A stretch of 64,000 nt of DNA from Pseudaestuariivita atlantica (GCF_001205715.1 NZ_AQQZ01000001.1:372001-436000); one strand, 5' to 3'. Shown: positions 33,889-42,181, numbered from the stretch's first letter. Made by a program: numbers and translations. The notes: generated from the letters alone by a model not told the origin.

Positions 33889-34554
33889 ATGACACGTCTT
33901 ACACGTCGACATTTCCTGGGCGGGACCGCCCTGCTGTTTTCCGGACCGCTGGCGGGACAGGCCATCGCCGCGCCGGTGTCTGACCGGTCCAAGTGGGATG
34001 CATGGGATCTGCTGGTGCGCCCGCCTGAATACGATCCGGCGTCCTACAACCCCTGGGGCCTGCACCCGCGGCTGCTGCCGGTCCGGGTCGAGGCCAAGGC
34101 CGGGCTGACGCCGGGTGACATCCATGTCGATGCGGTCGCGCGCTACCTCTACCATATCGAGGAAGGCGGCACCGCCATGCGCTATGGCGTCGCCATCGCC
34201 AAGGGCAACCTGTACGAACCGGGCACCTATTCGCTGCGGCGCAAGGCCAAGTGGCCGACATGGCGCCCGACCGACGCGATGATCGAACGCGAGCCGGGCA
34301 AGTATGCGCGGGATGCCGACGGGGTGGACGGCGGGCCGCGCAACCCGCTCGGGGCACGGGCGCTGTACCTCTACGAGGGCAACCGCGACACGTATCTGCG
34401 CATTCACGGGACGCCGCTGCCGCGTTCGATCGGGGGGCGGGCCAGTTCGGGCTGCGTGCGCATGGTCATGGCGCACATCATCGACCTTTACGAGAACGTG
34501 GAGACGGGCAAGACGGTCTACCTTTACCCGCCCGAAGACTCCGTCAGCGCGTAA
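33889..34554 (+). CDS. L,D-transpeptidase (YkuD) 3, Tat-type signal
   Basis: A 221-residue exported transpeptidase. The signal MTRLTRRHFLGGTALL is a strong twin-arginine match. The YkuD block is RIHGTPLP then ASSGCVRM. It is close to copy 1: both share RRKAKWPTWRPTDAMI-like and NPLGARALYLY segments, so they are probably duplicates. It stands as a single plus-strand gene with its own box 4 promoter, facing the lipoprotein gene. The family role is peptidoglycan 3-3 crosslinking in the periplasm. Confidence 0.9.
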   Translation: MTRLTRRHFLGGTALLFSGPLAGQAIAAPVSDRSKWDAWDLLVRPPEYDPASYNPWGLHPRLLPVRVEAKAGLTPGDIHVDAVARYLYHIEEGGTAMRYGVAIAKGNLYEPGTYSLRRKAKWPTWRPTDAMIEREPGKYARDADGVDGGPRNPLGARALYLYEGNRDTYLRIHGTPLPRSIGGRASSGCVRMVMAHIIDLYENVETGKTVYLYPPEDSVSA

Positions 34555-34587
34555 GGGTGGGCGGACCGGACCGCCACCGCGTCCGGT

Positions 34588-34875
34588 CTAGTCCTCGCTC
34601 GCCTGGCAGATCGGGTTGCCCGCTGCCGTGCGCAGGGGCAGCCAGGTCGCCTCGACCGGGCCGTCATGCAGGTACCAGAAGCAGTTGTCGTCCGGGTTCA
34701 GCCGGACCTTCTGGAGGTTCTGGTAAGGCGCGGCAAGCCCGACAAGCGGTTCGGGAAGCTCCACGTAGGCCCCGTCGATATCGACTTCGGGCGCCGTCGT
34801 GCATCCGGCAACGACAAGGCCGAACGCGATTGTTTTCAATGGCTTGGGGAGGGTGATGTTCCAAGTGTTCGTCAT
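34588..34875 (-). CDS. Small putative lipoprotein
   Basis: A 95-residue protein. The signal ends in LVVAGC, a lipobox-type site with Cys near residue 25. The mature part (TTAPEVDIDGAYVELPEPL...NLQKVRLNPDDNCFWYLHDG...NPICQASED) has two further Cys that could pair. No family is recognised. ATG 34875 is chosen because it gives the signal; an upstream ATG at 34944 does not. A TTGACCTTCC segment upstream (34976-34985) resembles the CueR half-site seen elsewhere in the island. Confidence 0.55.
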   Translation of the reverse strand: MTNTWNITLPKPLKTIAFGLVVAGCTTAPEVDIDGAYVELPEPLVGLAAPYQNLQKVRLNPDDNCFWYLHDGPVEATWLPLRTAAGNPICQASED

Positions 34876-35178
34876 GGCGTGGCGTCTTTTCCTGCACTGG
34901 TACCGGGCATGTCCCGAATCGGGGGCTGCGATTTCCGATCGCATCGGGTTTGGGCAGATGCTGCGGTCACAAGCCGGAAGGTCAAGGGTGAAGACCCCGC
35001 TTGACCGGCCGGGTGTGACAAAAACTTACAATAGGGTGGGTCGTCGTGGCCTGCTGCCGGGCTTGCGCGGGTATTGGCCGGGATGTCTTTTGGACGCGAC
35101 ACAAATCGTGACACCGGTACCGCTGGCCGGTATCGGGCTTTCAGGGCAAATCGGCCTGCGAACCGGAAAGGCGGGGGC
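34876..35178. promoter_or_regulatory. Divergent spacer with CueR half-site and tandem TTACA box 5
   Basis: A 303-base gap between the lipoprotein and DUF1007 genes. It holds TTGACCTTCC on the minus strand (34985-34976), and on the plus strand GTGACAAAAACTTACAAT (35015-35032) with TGACA and TTACA at a 10-bp period, repeats in the opposite order to boxes 1-4. A TTGACC at 35001-35006 lies 19-20 bp before TTACAA/TACAAT. No other gene is visible here. Confidence 0.4.
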
Positions 35179-35853
35179 ATGGTAATCTCCATTTTCCAGA
35201 ACGTTCTGAGGGGGCTCGCCTTGGTTGCGGCCGGGTGGGTCGTGTTCGGCCCCGGTCCCGCGCGCGCGCACCCGCACGTCTTCGTCGATGGCGGTGTGGA
35301 TTTCCAGATCACCGAGGATGGCACGCTCGAAGCCATCCGCGTGACGTGGCGCTATGACGAGCTTGAGACGCTGTTCCTGTTGTCCGATCTGGACGTGACG
35401 CCCGCCGCGGGCGCGGATTTCACGGATTCCGAACGCGCGTTGGTCGAACGCGAACTGGGCCGCTTCGCGCCGGATTTCGACGGGTCGGTGCACCTTCGGG
35501 CCAAGGGTGAGCCGATATTGCTGGCATGGCCGCGCGACCTGACGGCGCGGATGGTGGGCGACCGGCTGGAAGTGGCGTTCTACCGGGACCTCATGGAGCC
35601 GCTGGCGCTGGAAGCGACCGAGTTGCATGCCGCGTTCTACGAACGGACCTATTTCTTTGCGTTCAGCCTGACGGACGAGCCGCGCTTCGGCGAGGCCGAA
35701 GACAGGTGCAGCGCGACGATCACCAAGTTCGAACCGTCGTCGCAGACGGACGAGATGCGCGCGGCCCTGGCCAAGCTGGGACGGGAAGAAACGCCCGAGA
35801 ACAGCAATGTCGGTGCCCTTCTGGCCGACCGGATGGTGGTGACATGCAAGTGA
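35179..35853 (+). CDS. DUF1007 periplasmic protein
   Basis: A 224-residue exported protein. Its signal ends near PGPARA and the mature N-terminus is HPHVFVDGG, the conserved DUF1007 start whose two His and adjacent Asp probably bind a divalent metal. DUF1007 genes are typically paired with NicO/RcnA-type exporters, as here: its stop overlaps the exporter start by 10 bases. It probably delivers metal to, or receives it from, the transporter. ATG 35179 gives the correct signal peptide. Confidence 0.87.
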   Translation: MVISIFQNVLRGLALVAAGWVVFGPGPARAHPHVFVDGGVDFQITEDGTLEAIRVTWRYDELETLFLLSDLDVTPAAGADFTDSERALVERELGRFAPDFDGSVHLRAKGEPILLAWPRDLTARMVGDRLEVAFYRDLMEPLALEATELHAAFYERTYFFAFSLTDEPRFGEAEDRCSATITKFEPSSQTDEMRAALAKLGREETPENSNVGALLADRMVVTCK

Positions 35854-36704
35854 GGGCGATCGTCGTCGTCGTCGTGATCGTGGCCGCCGCGTTCATTCTG
35901 TACCTGCAATGGCCGGCGCTCATCGCCCTGACGTCGGACGCGCAGCGCGGGTTTCAGAACGCGATGGCGTCCAGCCTCCGCGCCGCGCGGAGTGGCGATG
36001 TCGCCGCCGTGCTGGCGCTGTGCCTTGCGACGTTCCTTTATGGCGTTGTGCACGCGGCGGGGCCGGGGCATGGCAAGATCATCCTTGGCGCGACGGCTGT
36101 TGCGACACGGTCCGGCGTAGGGCGCATGGTGCTGCTGTCGACGGGGTCGGCGCTGGCGCAGGCGCTGAGCGCGATCCTGCTGGTCGGCGCGCTGGTCGAG
36201 GGCGCGCGGTGGCTTGGTGGGCGCGACGCGGTCGCGCTGGCCGAGGACTGGTTGCGACCGTTCAGCTATGCCCTGTTCCTCCTGATCGGTGGCGTCCTTG
36301 TTCTGCGTGGCATCAACCTGTTGCGCTTGCGCGAAGACGGATCGCACGGTGGCCACGGCGAATGTTCCCACGCCCACGGCCCCACCGCCGAACAGGCCGA
36401 CGCGGTCACGAACTGGCAGGAGGCCGCCTTCGTCATCCTCAGCATCGCGGTGCGGCCCTGCACCGGCGCGCTGATCCTTCTGGTGATCGCGGCGCGGCTG
36501 GACCTGTTCTGGCTGGGCGCGCTGGCGACGCTGACGATGGGGCTGGGCACCGCCGTTCTGAACGGCGGTGTCGCCGTCTCCGGTGTCTTCGCGCGCCAGC
36601 TGGCGGGCGTCGGTAACCTTGGTGGACTGTCGGTGGCAGCCGGCCTGTTCCAGGTGCTGGCGGGTGGGGCGGTCGTGGCGATCAGCCTCGCCGTTCTTTT
36701 CTGA
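35844..36704 (+). CDS. NicO/RcnA-family metal transporter
   Basis: A 286-residue inner-membrane protein with six or more helices. The family motif HAAGPGHGK is near residue 71 and a second conserved block is SIAVRPCTGAL. A cytoplasmic or loop His-rich segment (DGSHGGHGECSHAHGP) can bind metal. Relatives export nickel or cobalt; within this locus copper or a mixed specificity is possible. It is coupled to the DUF1007 gene. The next gene, copA, has its own CueR-type promoter. Confidence 0.87.
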   Translation: MQVRAIVVVVVIVAAAFILYLQWPALIALTSDAQRGFQNAMASSLRAARSGDVAAVLALCLATFLYGVVHAAGPGHGKIILGATAVATRSGVGRMVLLSTGSALAQALSAILLVGALVEGARWLGGRDAVALAEDWLRPFSYALFLLIGGVLVLRGINLLRLREDGSHGGHGECSHAHGPTAEQADAVTNWQEAAFVILSIAVRPCTGALILLVIAARLDLFWLGALATLTMGLGTAVLNGGVAVSGVFARQLAGVGNLGGLSVAAGLFQVLAGGAVVAISLAVLF

Positions 36705-36726
36705 CGCATTTTCTTCTGGCCGGGTC

Positions 36727-36757
36727 TTGAGCTTCCAGTTACTGGAAGCCCTATATC
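36727..36757 (+). promoter_or_regulatory. CueR-type promoter/operator 2 (copA)
   Basis: The perfect palindrome GCTTCCAGTTACTGGAAGC (36731-36749) lies between -35 TTGAGC (36727-36732) and -10 TATATC (36752-36757) with a 19-bp spacer. This is a textbook MerR/CueR arrangement. It drives copA and probably cueR. Confidence 0.92.
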
Positions 36758-36787
36758 CACCCGACGAACAATCAGAGGCGACAGGCG

Positions 36788-39301
36788 ATGTCTCGGGAAA
36801 TACAAGCAACGCTCGACATCCAGGGGATGTCTTGCGCGTCCTGCGTTGGACGGGTCGAACGAACCCTTGGGGCGCTGGATGGCGTGACGGGCGTATCCGT
36901 CAACCTTGCATCCGAAAAGGCGCAGGTGAGTGTCGACGCGCCCCGGCGCCTTGTCGACGTGGCACATGCGCTTGAGGCGCTGGGCTACCCGCCGCGCACC
37001 GCGACCATCACGCTGAACATCGCGTCAATGTCCTGCGCGTCCTGCGTCGGGCGGGTCGATGCGGCCTTGGCCGAGGTGCCGGGCGTGCTGTCGGTCGCAG
37101 TCAACCTCGCGGCAGAGAATGCGCGGGTCGAATACCTTGAAGGGGCGGTCAGCCCCGCTGACCTCGTGGCGGCGGTGGCAGGCATTGGCTATGCCGCCGA
37201 GATCGCCGAGGCCGATGCGAGCGCGTCGCGCGCCGCCCGCAAGTCGGACGAGGCCAACCACCTACGCCGCAAGGTGCTGGTGGCCACGGCGCTGACGTTG
37301 CCGGTCTTCGTGCTGGAGATGGGCGCTCACCTGATCCCGGCCTTTCACGCGCTGGTTGAGACGAGCATCGGGATGCGCGCCTCGTGGATCATCCAGTTTG
37401 TTCTTGCCACGCTGGTCCTCTTCGGACCGGGGCGCCAGTTCTTCGCCAAGGGCTTTCCGGCGCTCATGCGCGCCACGCCCGACATGAACAGCCTCGTGGC
37501 ACTCGGGACCGGGGCGGCGTGGACCTATTCGGTGGTGGCGACCTTCCTGCCGGGCTTTCTGCCCGAGGGCGTGCGCGCCGTCTATTTCGAGGCCGCCGCC
37601 GTCATCGTCGTCCTGATTCTTGTCGGTCGCTGGCTGGAGGCCCGCGCCAAGGGTCGGACCGGCGCGGCGATCGAGGCGCTGCTGGGGCTGCAGGTGCGCA
37701 CGGCGCGCGTGGTCCGGGGCGGCACGACGGTCGAGACCGATGTGGACGCGCTGGCGGCGGGCGACGTGATCCTCGTCCGGCCGGGGGAGCGTATCCCCGT
37801 CGATGGCGAGGTCGTGGACGGTGCGAGCAATGTCGACGAAAGCATGATCACCGGCGAGCCAGTGCCGGTGGCCAAGGCGACGGGCGCGACGGTCACAGGT
37901 GGGACGGTGAACGGCACCGGCAGCCTCACCTTCCGCGCGACGCGCGTCGGGGCCGACACGACGCTGGCCCAGATCATCCGCATGGTCGAGGACGCGCAGG
38001 GCGCGAAACTGCCGATCCAGGGCCTTGTCGACCGCGTGACGCTCTGGTTCGTGCCTGCCGTGATGGCACTGGCCGCGCTGACGGTCGCGGTCTGGCTGGC
38101 GGTCGGGCCCGATCCCGCGCTGACCTTCGCGCTGGTGGCGGGCGTGTCGGTCCTGATCATCGCCTGTCCCTGTGCGATGGGGCTGGCAACACCGACCTCG
38201 ATCATGGTGGGCACCGGGCGAGCCGCCGAGATGGGCGTGCTCTTCCGCAAGGGCGATGCGCTGCAGGCGCTGTCCGAGGTGGACATCGTCGCGCTCGACA
38301 AGACCGGGACGCTGACCGAGGGCCAGCCCACGCTGACGGACGTGGTGGTCGCGGACGGGCTCGCGCGCGACGAAGTGCTGCGCCTGATCGCGGCGGTCGA
38401 GGCACAGTCCGAACATCCCATCGCCGAGGCCATCGTGCGGGGAGCGGAGGCCGATGGCGTCGAAGTGCCGACCGCGACCGGCTTCCAGTCGGTCACCGGC
38501 TATGGCGTGTCCGCGGTGGTTGAGGGGCGGCGGGTCATTGTCGGAGCCGAACGCTACATGACCCGCGAGAACGTGGATGTCGGACCATTGGCGGATTCCG
38601 AACGCGATCTTGCGCGCCGCGGACGCACGGCACTTTTCGCGGCGGTGGATGGTGTCCTCGCCGCGGTGATCGCCGTGGCCGACCCGGTCAAGCCGTCAAG
38701 CCGCGCCGCCATCGCCGCGCTGCACGACCTCGGCTTCAAGGTGGCGATGATCACCGGCGACCAGCAGGATACGGCGGACGCCATCGCGCGGGAAACCGGC
38801 ATCGACCACGTGATCGCCGGGGTGCTGCCCGACGGAAAGGTCGCGGCGCTGGACGATCTGAGGGCAGGGGGCGGCAAGCTCGCCTTCGTGGGCGACGGCA
38901 TCAACGATGCCCCGGCGCTGGCCCATGCGGACGTGGGCATCGCCATCGGCACGGGAACGGACGTCGCCATCGAATCCGCCGACGTGGTGCTGATGTCGGG
39001 TGATTTGCGCGGGGTGGTGAACGCGGTTCACGTCTCGCGGCGCACCATGTCGAACATCCGCCAGAACCTTGTCTGGGCGTTCGGCTACAACGTGGCGCTG
39101 ATCCCGGTCGCGGCGGGCGTGCTTTACCCCGCGTTCGGCCTGCTTTTGTCGCCGGTCTTTGCCGCCGGGGCGATGGCGCTGTCGTCGGTCTCCGTCCTGA
39201 CGAACGCGCTGCGCCTGCGCCGCCTTGTCCCTGCACTGTCCGAGCAGGCGCCGGGACCCGCGCCCGCGCGCACCATCCCCCAGGCCCAGCCCGCAGAATA
39301 G
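36788..39301 (+). CDS. copA: Cu(I)-exporting P1B-type ATPase CopA
   Basis: An 837-residue inner-membrane ATPase that pumps Cu(I) from the cytosol to the periplasm. It has two N-terminal HMA domains with GMSCASC (Cys16/19) and SMSCASC (Cys83/86). The transmembrane metal site is CPC in [12 protein letters not shown], the phosphorylation site is DKTGTLTEG, the HP motif is SEHPIAEA, and the hinge motif is [10 protein letters not shown]. The length is normal for the family. It lies under a perfect CueR operator, and cueR follows 6 bases later. Confidence 0.96.
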   Translation: MSREIQATLDIQGMSCASCVGRVERTLGALDGVTGVSVNLASEKAQVSVDAPRRLVDVAHALEALGYPPRTATITLNIASMSCASCVGRVDAALAEVPGVLSVAVNLAAENARVEYLEGAVSPADLVAAVAGIGYAAEIAEADASASRAARKSDEANHLRRKVLVATALTLPVFVLEMGAHLIPAFHALVETSIGMRASWIIQFVLATLVLFGPGRQFFAKGFPALMRATPDMNSLVALGTGAAWTYSVVATFLPGFLPEGVRAVYFEAAAVIVVLILVGRWLEARAKGRTGAAIEALLGLQVRTARVVRGGTTVETDVDALAAGDVILVRPGERIPVDGEVVDGASNVDESMITGEPVPVAKATGATVTGGTVNGTGSLTFRATRVGADTTLAQIIRMVEDAQGAKLPIQGLVDRVTLWFVPAVMALAALTVAVWLAVGPDPALTFALVAGVSVLIIACPCAMGLATPTSIMVGTGRAAEMGVLFRKGDALQALSEVDIVALDKTGTLTEGQPTLTDVVVADGLARDEVLRLIAAVEAQSEHPIAEAIVRGAEADGVEVPTATGFQSVTGYGVSAVVEGRRVIVGAERYMTRENVDVGPLADSERDLARRGRTALFAAVDGVLAAVIAVADPVKPSSRAAIAALHDLGFKVAMITGDQQDTADAIARETGIDHVIAGVLPDGKVAALDDLRAGGGKLAFVGDGINDAPALAHADVGIAIGTGTDVAIESADVVLMSGDLRGVVNAVHVSRRTMSNIRQNLVWAFGYNVALIPVAAGVLYPAFGLLLSPVFAAGAMALSSVSVLTNALRLRRLVPALSEQAPGPAPARTIPQAQPAE

Positions 39302-39307
39302 GAGACT

Positions 39308-39712
39308 ATGCCCATGAACATTGGAGAAGTCGCCGAGCGTTCGGGCCTGCCGCCCAAGACCATCCGCTATTACGAGGATATCGGGCTGGTCCGTCCGCAA
39401 CGGAGCGGCAACGGCTACCGGGCCTTCCGCGAATCCGACCTGCACAAGCTCGCCTTCCTGGGACGGGCCCGCGCGCTGGGGTTCTCGATCGAGGATTGCC
39501 GCACGCTGCTGGACTTGTACGAGGACGAGGGCCGCGAAAGCGCGCAGGTCAAGGCCATCGCGGAAGAGCACCTGGCGGTGATCGACGACAAGATCGCGCA
39601 GCTGCAATCCATGCGCGGCACGCTCGCCCACCTCGTCCGGTCCTGCCACGGCGACGACCGCCCGGATTGCCCGATCCTGAGCGATCTGTCGGGCAGCGGA
39701 TCCCGGTCCTGA
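39308..39712 (+). CDS. cueR: CueR, copper-responsive MerR-family regulator
   Basis: A 134-residue cytoplasmic activator. The N-terminal winged helix starts MNIGEVAERSGLPPKTIRYYE. The C-terminal Cu(I)-binding loop has Cys113 and Cys121 in SCHGDDRPDC (8 apart, as in CueR), followed by PIL. This loop separates CueR from other MerR proteins. GGAG precedes the ATG. It is co-transcribed with copA and should act on the three CueR-type promoters at 21749, 36727 and 39769. Confidence 0.93.
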   Translation: MPMNIGEVAERSGLPPKTIRYYEDIGLVRPQRSGNGYRAFRESDLHKLAFLGRARALGFSIEDCRTLLDLYEDEGRESAQVKAIAEEHLAVIDDKIAQLQSMRGTLAHLVRSCHGDDRPDCPILSDLSGSGSRS

Positions 39713-39768
39713 ACGGCGGATTGCATGCGCCGTGAAGGCATTTGTGCCCAACCTTTTGCACAAAATCC

Positions 39769-39799
39769 GGAACCTTCCAGCACTGGAACGTCGTTAGCC
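39769..39799 (+). promoter_or_regulatory. CueR-type promoter/operator 3 (DUF305 gene)
   Basis: TTCCAG (39775-39780) and CTGGAA (39783-39788) form the dyad with a 2-base centre, one base shorter than in operators 1 and 2. A -35-like GGAACC (39769-39774) and -10-like TTAGCC (39794-39799) are 19 bp apart. It lies 26 bases before the DUF305 gene. Confidence 0.65.
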
Positions 39800-39824
39800 A
39801 TCAAATCGTCAAGAGGAGATGGAA

Positions 39825-40778
39825 ATGGCCAGCACGACCGACGGAAGCTACAACAACCGTTCGTTTTCAGCCAATCACGCCGCGACGAGCAAGGATGACA
39901 GCCATTCGGGCAGCAGCTATGGCCGCTTCCTGTTGATGGTGGGCACCTCGACGGCACTGATGTTCGGGCTGATGTATCTCAACACCTATGCGTGGGAACA
40001 CGTCTACTGGAGCGAAACGCGCTTCTACATGACCTTCGTGATGGGCGCCGTGATGGCGGTTGTCATGCTGCTCTTCATGTGGGGCATGTACCGCAACCGG
40101 GCCGCCAACGTGGCGATCCTTGCGGGGTCCGCCGTGCTTTTCGCGGCGACTCTCTGGCTCGTCCGCAGCCAGGAAACGATCCAGGACGAAAGCTGGATGA
40201 GCGCGATGATCCCGCACCACTCGATCGCGATCATGACCAGCAGCCGCGCCGAGATCACCGATCCGCGCGTTGCGACGCTGGCGGCAGAGATCGTGCATGC
40301 CCAGAACCGCGAGATTTCCGAGATGCGCTTCCTCTTGGACGACATCGCGGCCAATGGTGAGGCCGGTCCGGACTGGCCGCTTGGCAAAACCGAGGGCCCC
40401 GCACCGATCGAGGGGCTGACGCAGGCCGTCTCAACGCCGGTGATCGCGGGCATCCGCCCGGCGACGCTGACGGATGAAGAGATCACCCGCGCGCTTGGCT
40501 CGACGCCCGCCTGCGTGTTCGAACGCGCCGTCAACGCCGATCCGGTGCTTGCCACCGACGGCAACGGGCGCGGCGTGGCCAAGGTTTCGGGCGCGCTGGT
40601 GATGTTCAATGCCGCTGGCAGCGTGGCCGATGGTGGCGTTCTTCAGGCCGATGGCGGCCGCATGACGCTGACACCGGGTGGCGAGGACAAGGGCGAAGAC
40701 GCGACTCTGCTGTTCGAACTGACCGGCGACACCCCTCTGGCAGTCGGCTTCACCGGCTACTGGACCTGCACCGCGTGA
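39825..40778 (+). CDS. DUF305 membrane protein
   Basis: A 317-residue protein. A ~35-residue Ser/Asn-rich N-terminus is followed by three helices (residues ~36-55, 67-85 and 91-110) and a periplasmic DUF305 ferritin-like helix pair with MIPHHSIAIM and IVHAQNREISEMR, the conserved His/Met motif of DUF305. The C-terminal ~130 residues form an extra domain (TPACVFERAVNADPVLA...) with a beta-rich look. DUF305 proteins recur in copper loci. GAGGAG at 39813-39818 selects ATG 39825. It has its own CueR-type operator and a strong terminator. Confidence 0.85.
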   Translation: MASTTDGSYNNRSFSANHAATSKDDSHSGSSYGRFLLMVGTSTALMFGLMYLNTYAWEHVYWSETRFYMTFVMGAVMAVVMLLFMWGMYRNRAANVAILAGSAVLFAATLWLVRSQETIQDESWMSAMIPHHSIAIMTSSRAEITDPRVATLAAEIVHAQNREISEMRFLLDDIAANGEAGPDWPLGKTEGPAPIEGLTQAVSTPVIAGIRPATLTDEEITRALGSTPACVFERAVNADPVLATDGNGRGVAKVSGALVMFNAAGSVADGGVLQADGGRMTLTPGGEDKGEDATLLFELTGDTPLAVGFTGYWTCTA

Positions 40779-40786
40779 CACGAACC

Positions 40787-40829
40787 GGCCAACCGGGGAA
40801 GAGCCCTCGGTTGGCCAACACCCTTTTTT
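40787..40829 (+). terminator. Terminator after the DUF305 gene
   Basis: A 9-bp stem, GGCCAACCG (40787-40795) with CGGTTGGCC (40808-40816), is followed after 7 bases by TTTTTT (40824-40829). It closes the copA side of the copper island and also lies at the 3' end of the convergent membrane gene. Confidence 0.75.
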
Positions 40830-40840
40830 GCGAGGCTGGC

Positions 40841-41491
40841 TCAGGTCGGCAAGGATTGTAACCAGACGACGGCGCGCGCCAAGACGGTCAGCAAGGCAAC
40901 GCCAGCCACAAAGGCAATCACGGCGACAACGAGTGGACCGGAACGCGTGGGCAGGGGGGTGAGAACCGGGCGCAGCGCCGTCGAGCGTCCCGCGAGCGAC
41001 ACGTATAGCGGCACGGCGCTGACCAGCGTCGCATACAGGTAGACGCCCGAGATATTCTCGAACATCGCGGAGCGCGCCAGCGTCGGCGCCACGACCGACA
41101 GCGCGGTCGCGCGACTGCCGCCGAACGATCCGAACCAGTCGGCAGACAGCACGTAAATGACCGCGTGAAGCGCGAAGAAGACGGAGACGCGCAAGACGAC
41201 GTCCACGGCGATGAACCACGCCGGGTCCCGTTGTGTCCGCCCCGGTTCGCGGGAAAGCGCGTAGATGAAGAACCCGATGTAATTGACCACGAAGACGACC
41301 GGCAGCCCATTCGTCAGAACCTGCCGCACGAAGCGCGACAGGTTCGCGCCGCCCTTGCCGAGCGCCGCCGCGAAGCCGGGGGTCAAAAGGACATAGACGA
41401 TAAGGACCGGCAGCAGGCCCGCCACGCTGAACATCAGCACGTTGCGCAGAAAGCGCAGGCCCGGCATGCGGGTCGTGAAGAACTGGTCCAT
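40841..41491 (-). CDS. Multi-pass membrane protein of unknown function
   Basis: A 216-residue protein with about five hydrophobic helices (for example VLMFSVAGLLPVLIVYVLL, GLPVVFVVNYIGFFIYAL and VVAVIAFVAGVALLTVLA). No metal motif or known family is recognised. ATG 41491 is chosen because AAGGA lies upstream; the frame stays open to 41530. It is convergent with the DUF305 gene and is followed upstream by the B12 riboswitch region on the other strand. It may or may not belong to the copper island. Confidence 0.6.
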   Translation of the reverse strand: MDQFFTTRMPGLRFLRNVLMFSVAGLLPVLIVYVLLTPGFAAALGKGGANLSRFVRQVLTNGLPVVFVVNYIGFFIYALSREPGRTQRDPAWFIAVDVVLRVSVFFALHAVIYVLSADWFGSFGGSRATALSVVAPTLARSAMFENISGVYLYATLVSAVPLYVSLAGRSTALRPVLTPLPTRSGPLVVAVIAFVAGVALLTVLARAVVWLQSLPT

Positions 41492-41721
41492 GGGGCGCGC
41501 TTCCTTCTCATCTTGGGCCGGGCCGGCCACGCAGGCCCCAAGTCTATCCGCATAGCGTGCCGCTTGCGCAAGGAGCGCCGCATCCCGACTGCACCCCGAG
41601 GGTAGAACACTGCCACAGCCGAGCCGCGCGACATGTCAGGCCGCCGTAACGGCAGGCACGGGGCGCGCCCGCAACGGTGGCATTTGTTCTTGACCCCCAA
41701 GACGCGACCGCTTTACCTGCT

Positions 41722-41930
41722 TGGGATGGTTCTCACAGGACGTTGAGTCGGCGAGATGAAATGGGAACACGGTGAGGTGTAGCCAACAGGCGCCAAATCC
41801 GTGACTGCCCCCGCAACTGTAGGCGGTGAGCGACCCCGGCAAAAACCACTGGGCTCCCGGTTCGGGACGTCTGGGAAGGTTCGGGAAAGCCTAGACCCGC
41901 AAGTCAGGAGACCTGCCATCGCGAATAGCA
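41722..41930 (+). ncRNA. Cobalamin (B12) riboswitch
   Basis: The conserved elements appear in the expected order: ATGGTTCTCA at the 5' side, GATGAAATGGGAACACGGTG, AATCCGTGACTGCCCCCGCA, ACTGTAGGCGG, CACTGGG, GGGAAGG and the B12-box-like end AAGTCAGGAGACCTGCCA (41911-41928). The element precedes the metal ABC importer genes. High adenosylcobalamin should repress them. The hairpin at 41937-41954 may be the expression platform. Confidence 0.92.
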
Positions 41931-41936
41931 ACTGAC

Positions 41937-41960
41937 CCAGGCGGGGTGTCCTGGAGGGAG
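41937..41960 (+). promoter_or_regulatory. Candidate riboswitch expression platform with strong Shine-Dalgarno
   Basis: CCAGG (41937-41941) can pair with CCTGG (41950-41954), covering the start of GGAGGGAG (41953-41960), the ribosome site of the short ORF at 41967. This would let the riboswitch control translation. It is an RNA-pairing prediction by eye only. Confidence 0.45.
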
Positions 41961-41966
41961 ACAAGC

Positions 41967-42071
41967 ATGTTCGACGCGCACGTCGCTGACTTACATAGAT
42001 GTATCTCGATATCCCCGCCGCAGCGGAGGCGGCGATGCGCGGTGCAGACGATCATCAGCAACCAGACCTGA
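41967..42071 (+). CDS. Possible 34-codon leader ORF after the riboswitch
   Basis: It begins MFDAHVADLHRCISISPP and contains an Arg run. It has the best ribosome site in the region (GGAGGGAG with 6-base spacing), directly after the riboswitch. It overlaps the start of the next small gene (42035) in another frame, which suggests translational coupling rather than a stable protein. No homology is recognised. It could be a leader peptide or an artefact. Confidence 0.35.
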   Translation: MFDAHVADLHRCISISPPQRRRRCAVQTIISNQT

Positions 42072-42181
42072 CACATGAACGGCAGAGCTTCTGCCTGACG
42101 AACATGAGCATCGCAACGCTCGTCCTTGGCGCGCTGGTGGTGTCCGCCGTGCTGTGGCTGGGCATCTGGGCGGTGCTTTGA
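42035..42181 (+). CDS. Small single-helix protein of the B12-controlled operon
   Basis: A 48-residue protein starting MRGADDHQQPDLTHERQSFC, with a C-terminal membrane helix (residues ~25-48: IATLVLGALVVSAVLWLGIWAVL). GGAGG at 42025-42029 supports ATG 42035; an upstream in-frame ATG at 41999 has no ribosome site. The N-terminal part holds His, Asp, Glu and Cys that could bind metal. Its stop overlaps the ATPase start (TGATG). B12-controlled cobalt systems often include small membrane proteins such as CbtB, but this is not a clear CbtB. Confidence 0.55.
   Translation: MRGADDHQQPDLTHERQSFCLTNMSIATLVLGALVVSAVLWLGIWAVL

Noticed and set aside
35097-35113. CGACA and TGACA near the DUF1007 gene as another tandem box
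   Set aside because: The half-sites are 12 bp apart instead of 10, so they do not fit the other boxes.
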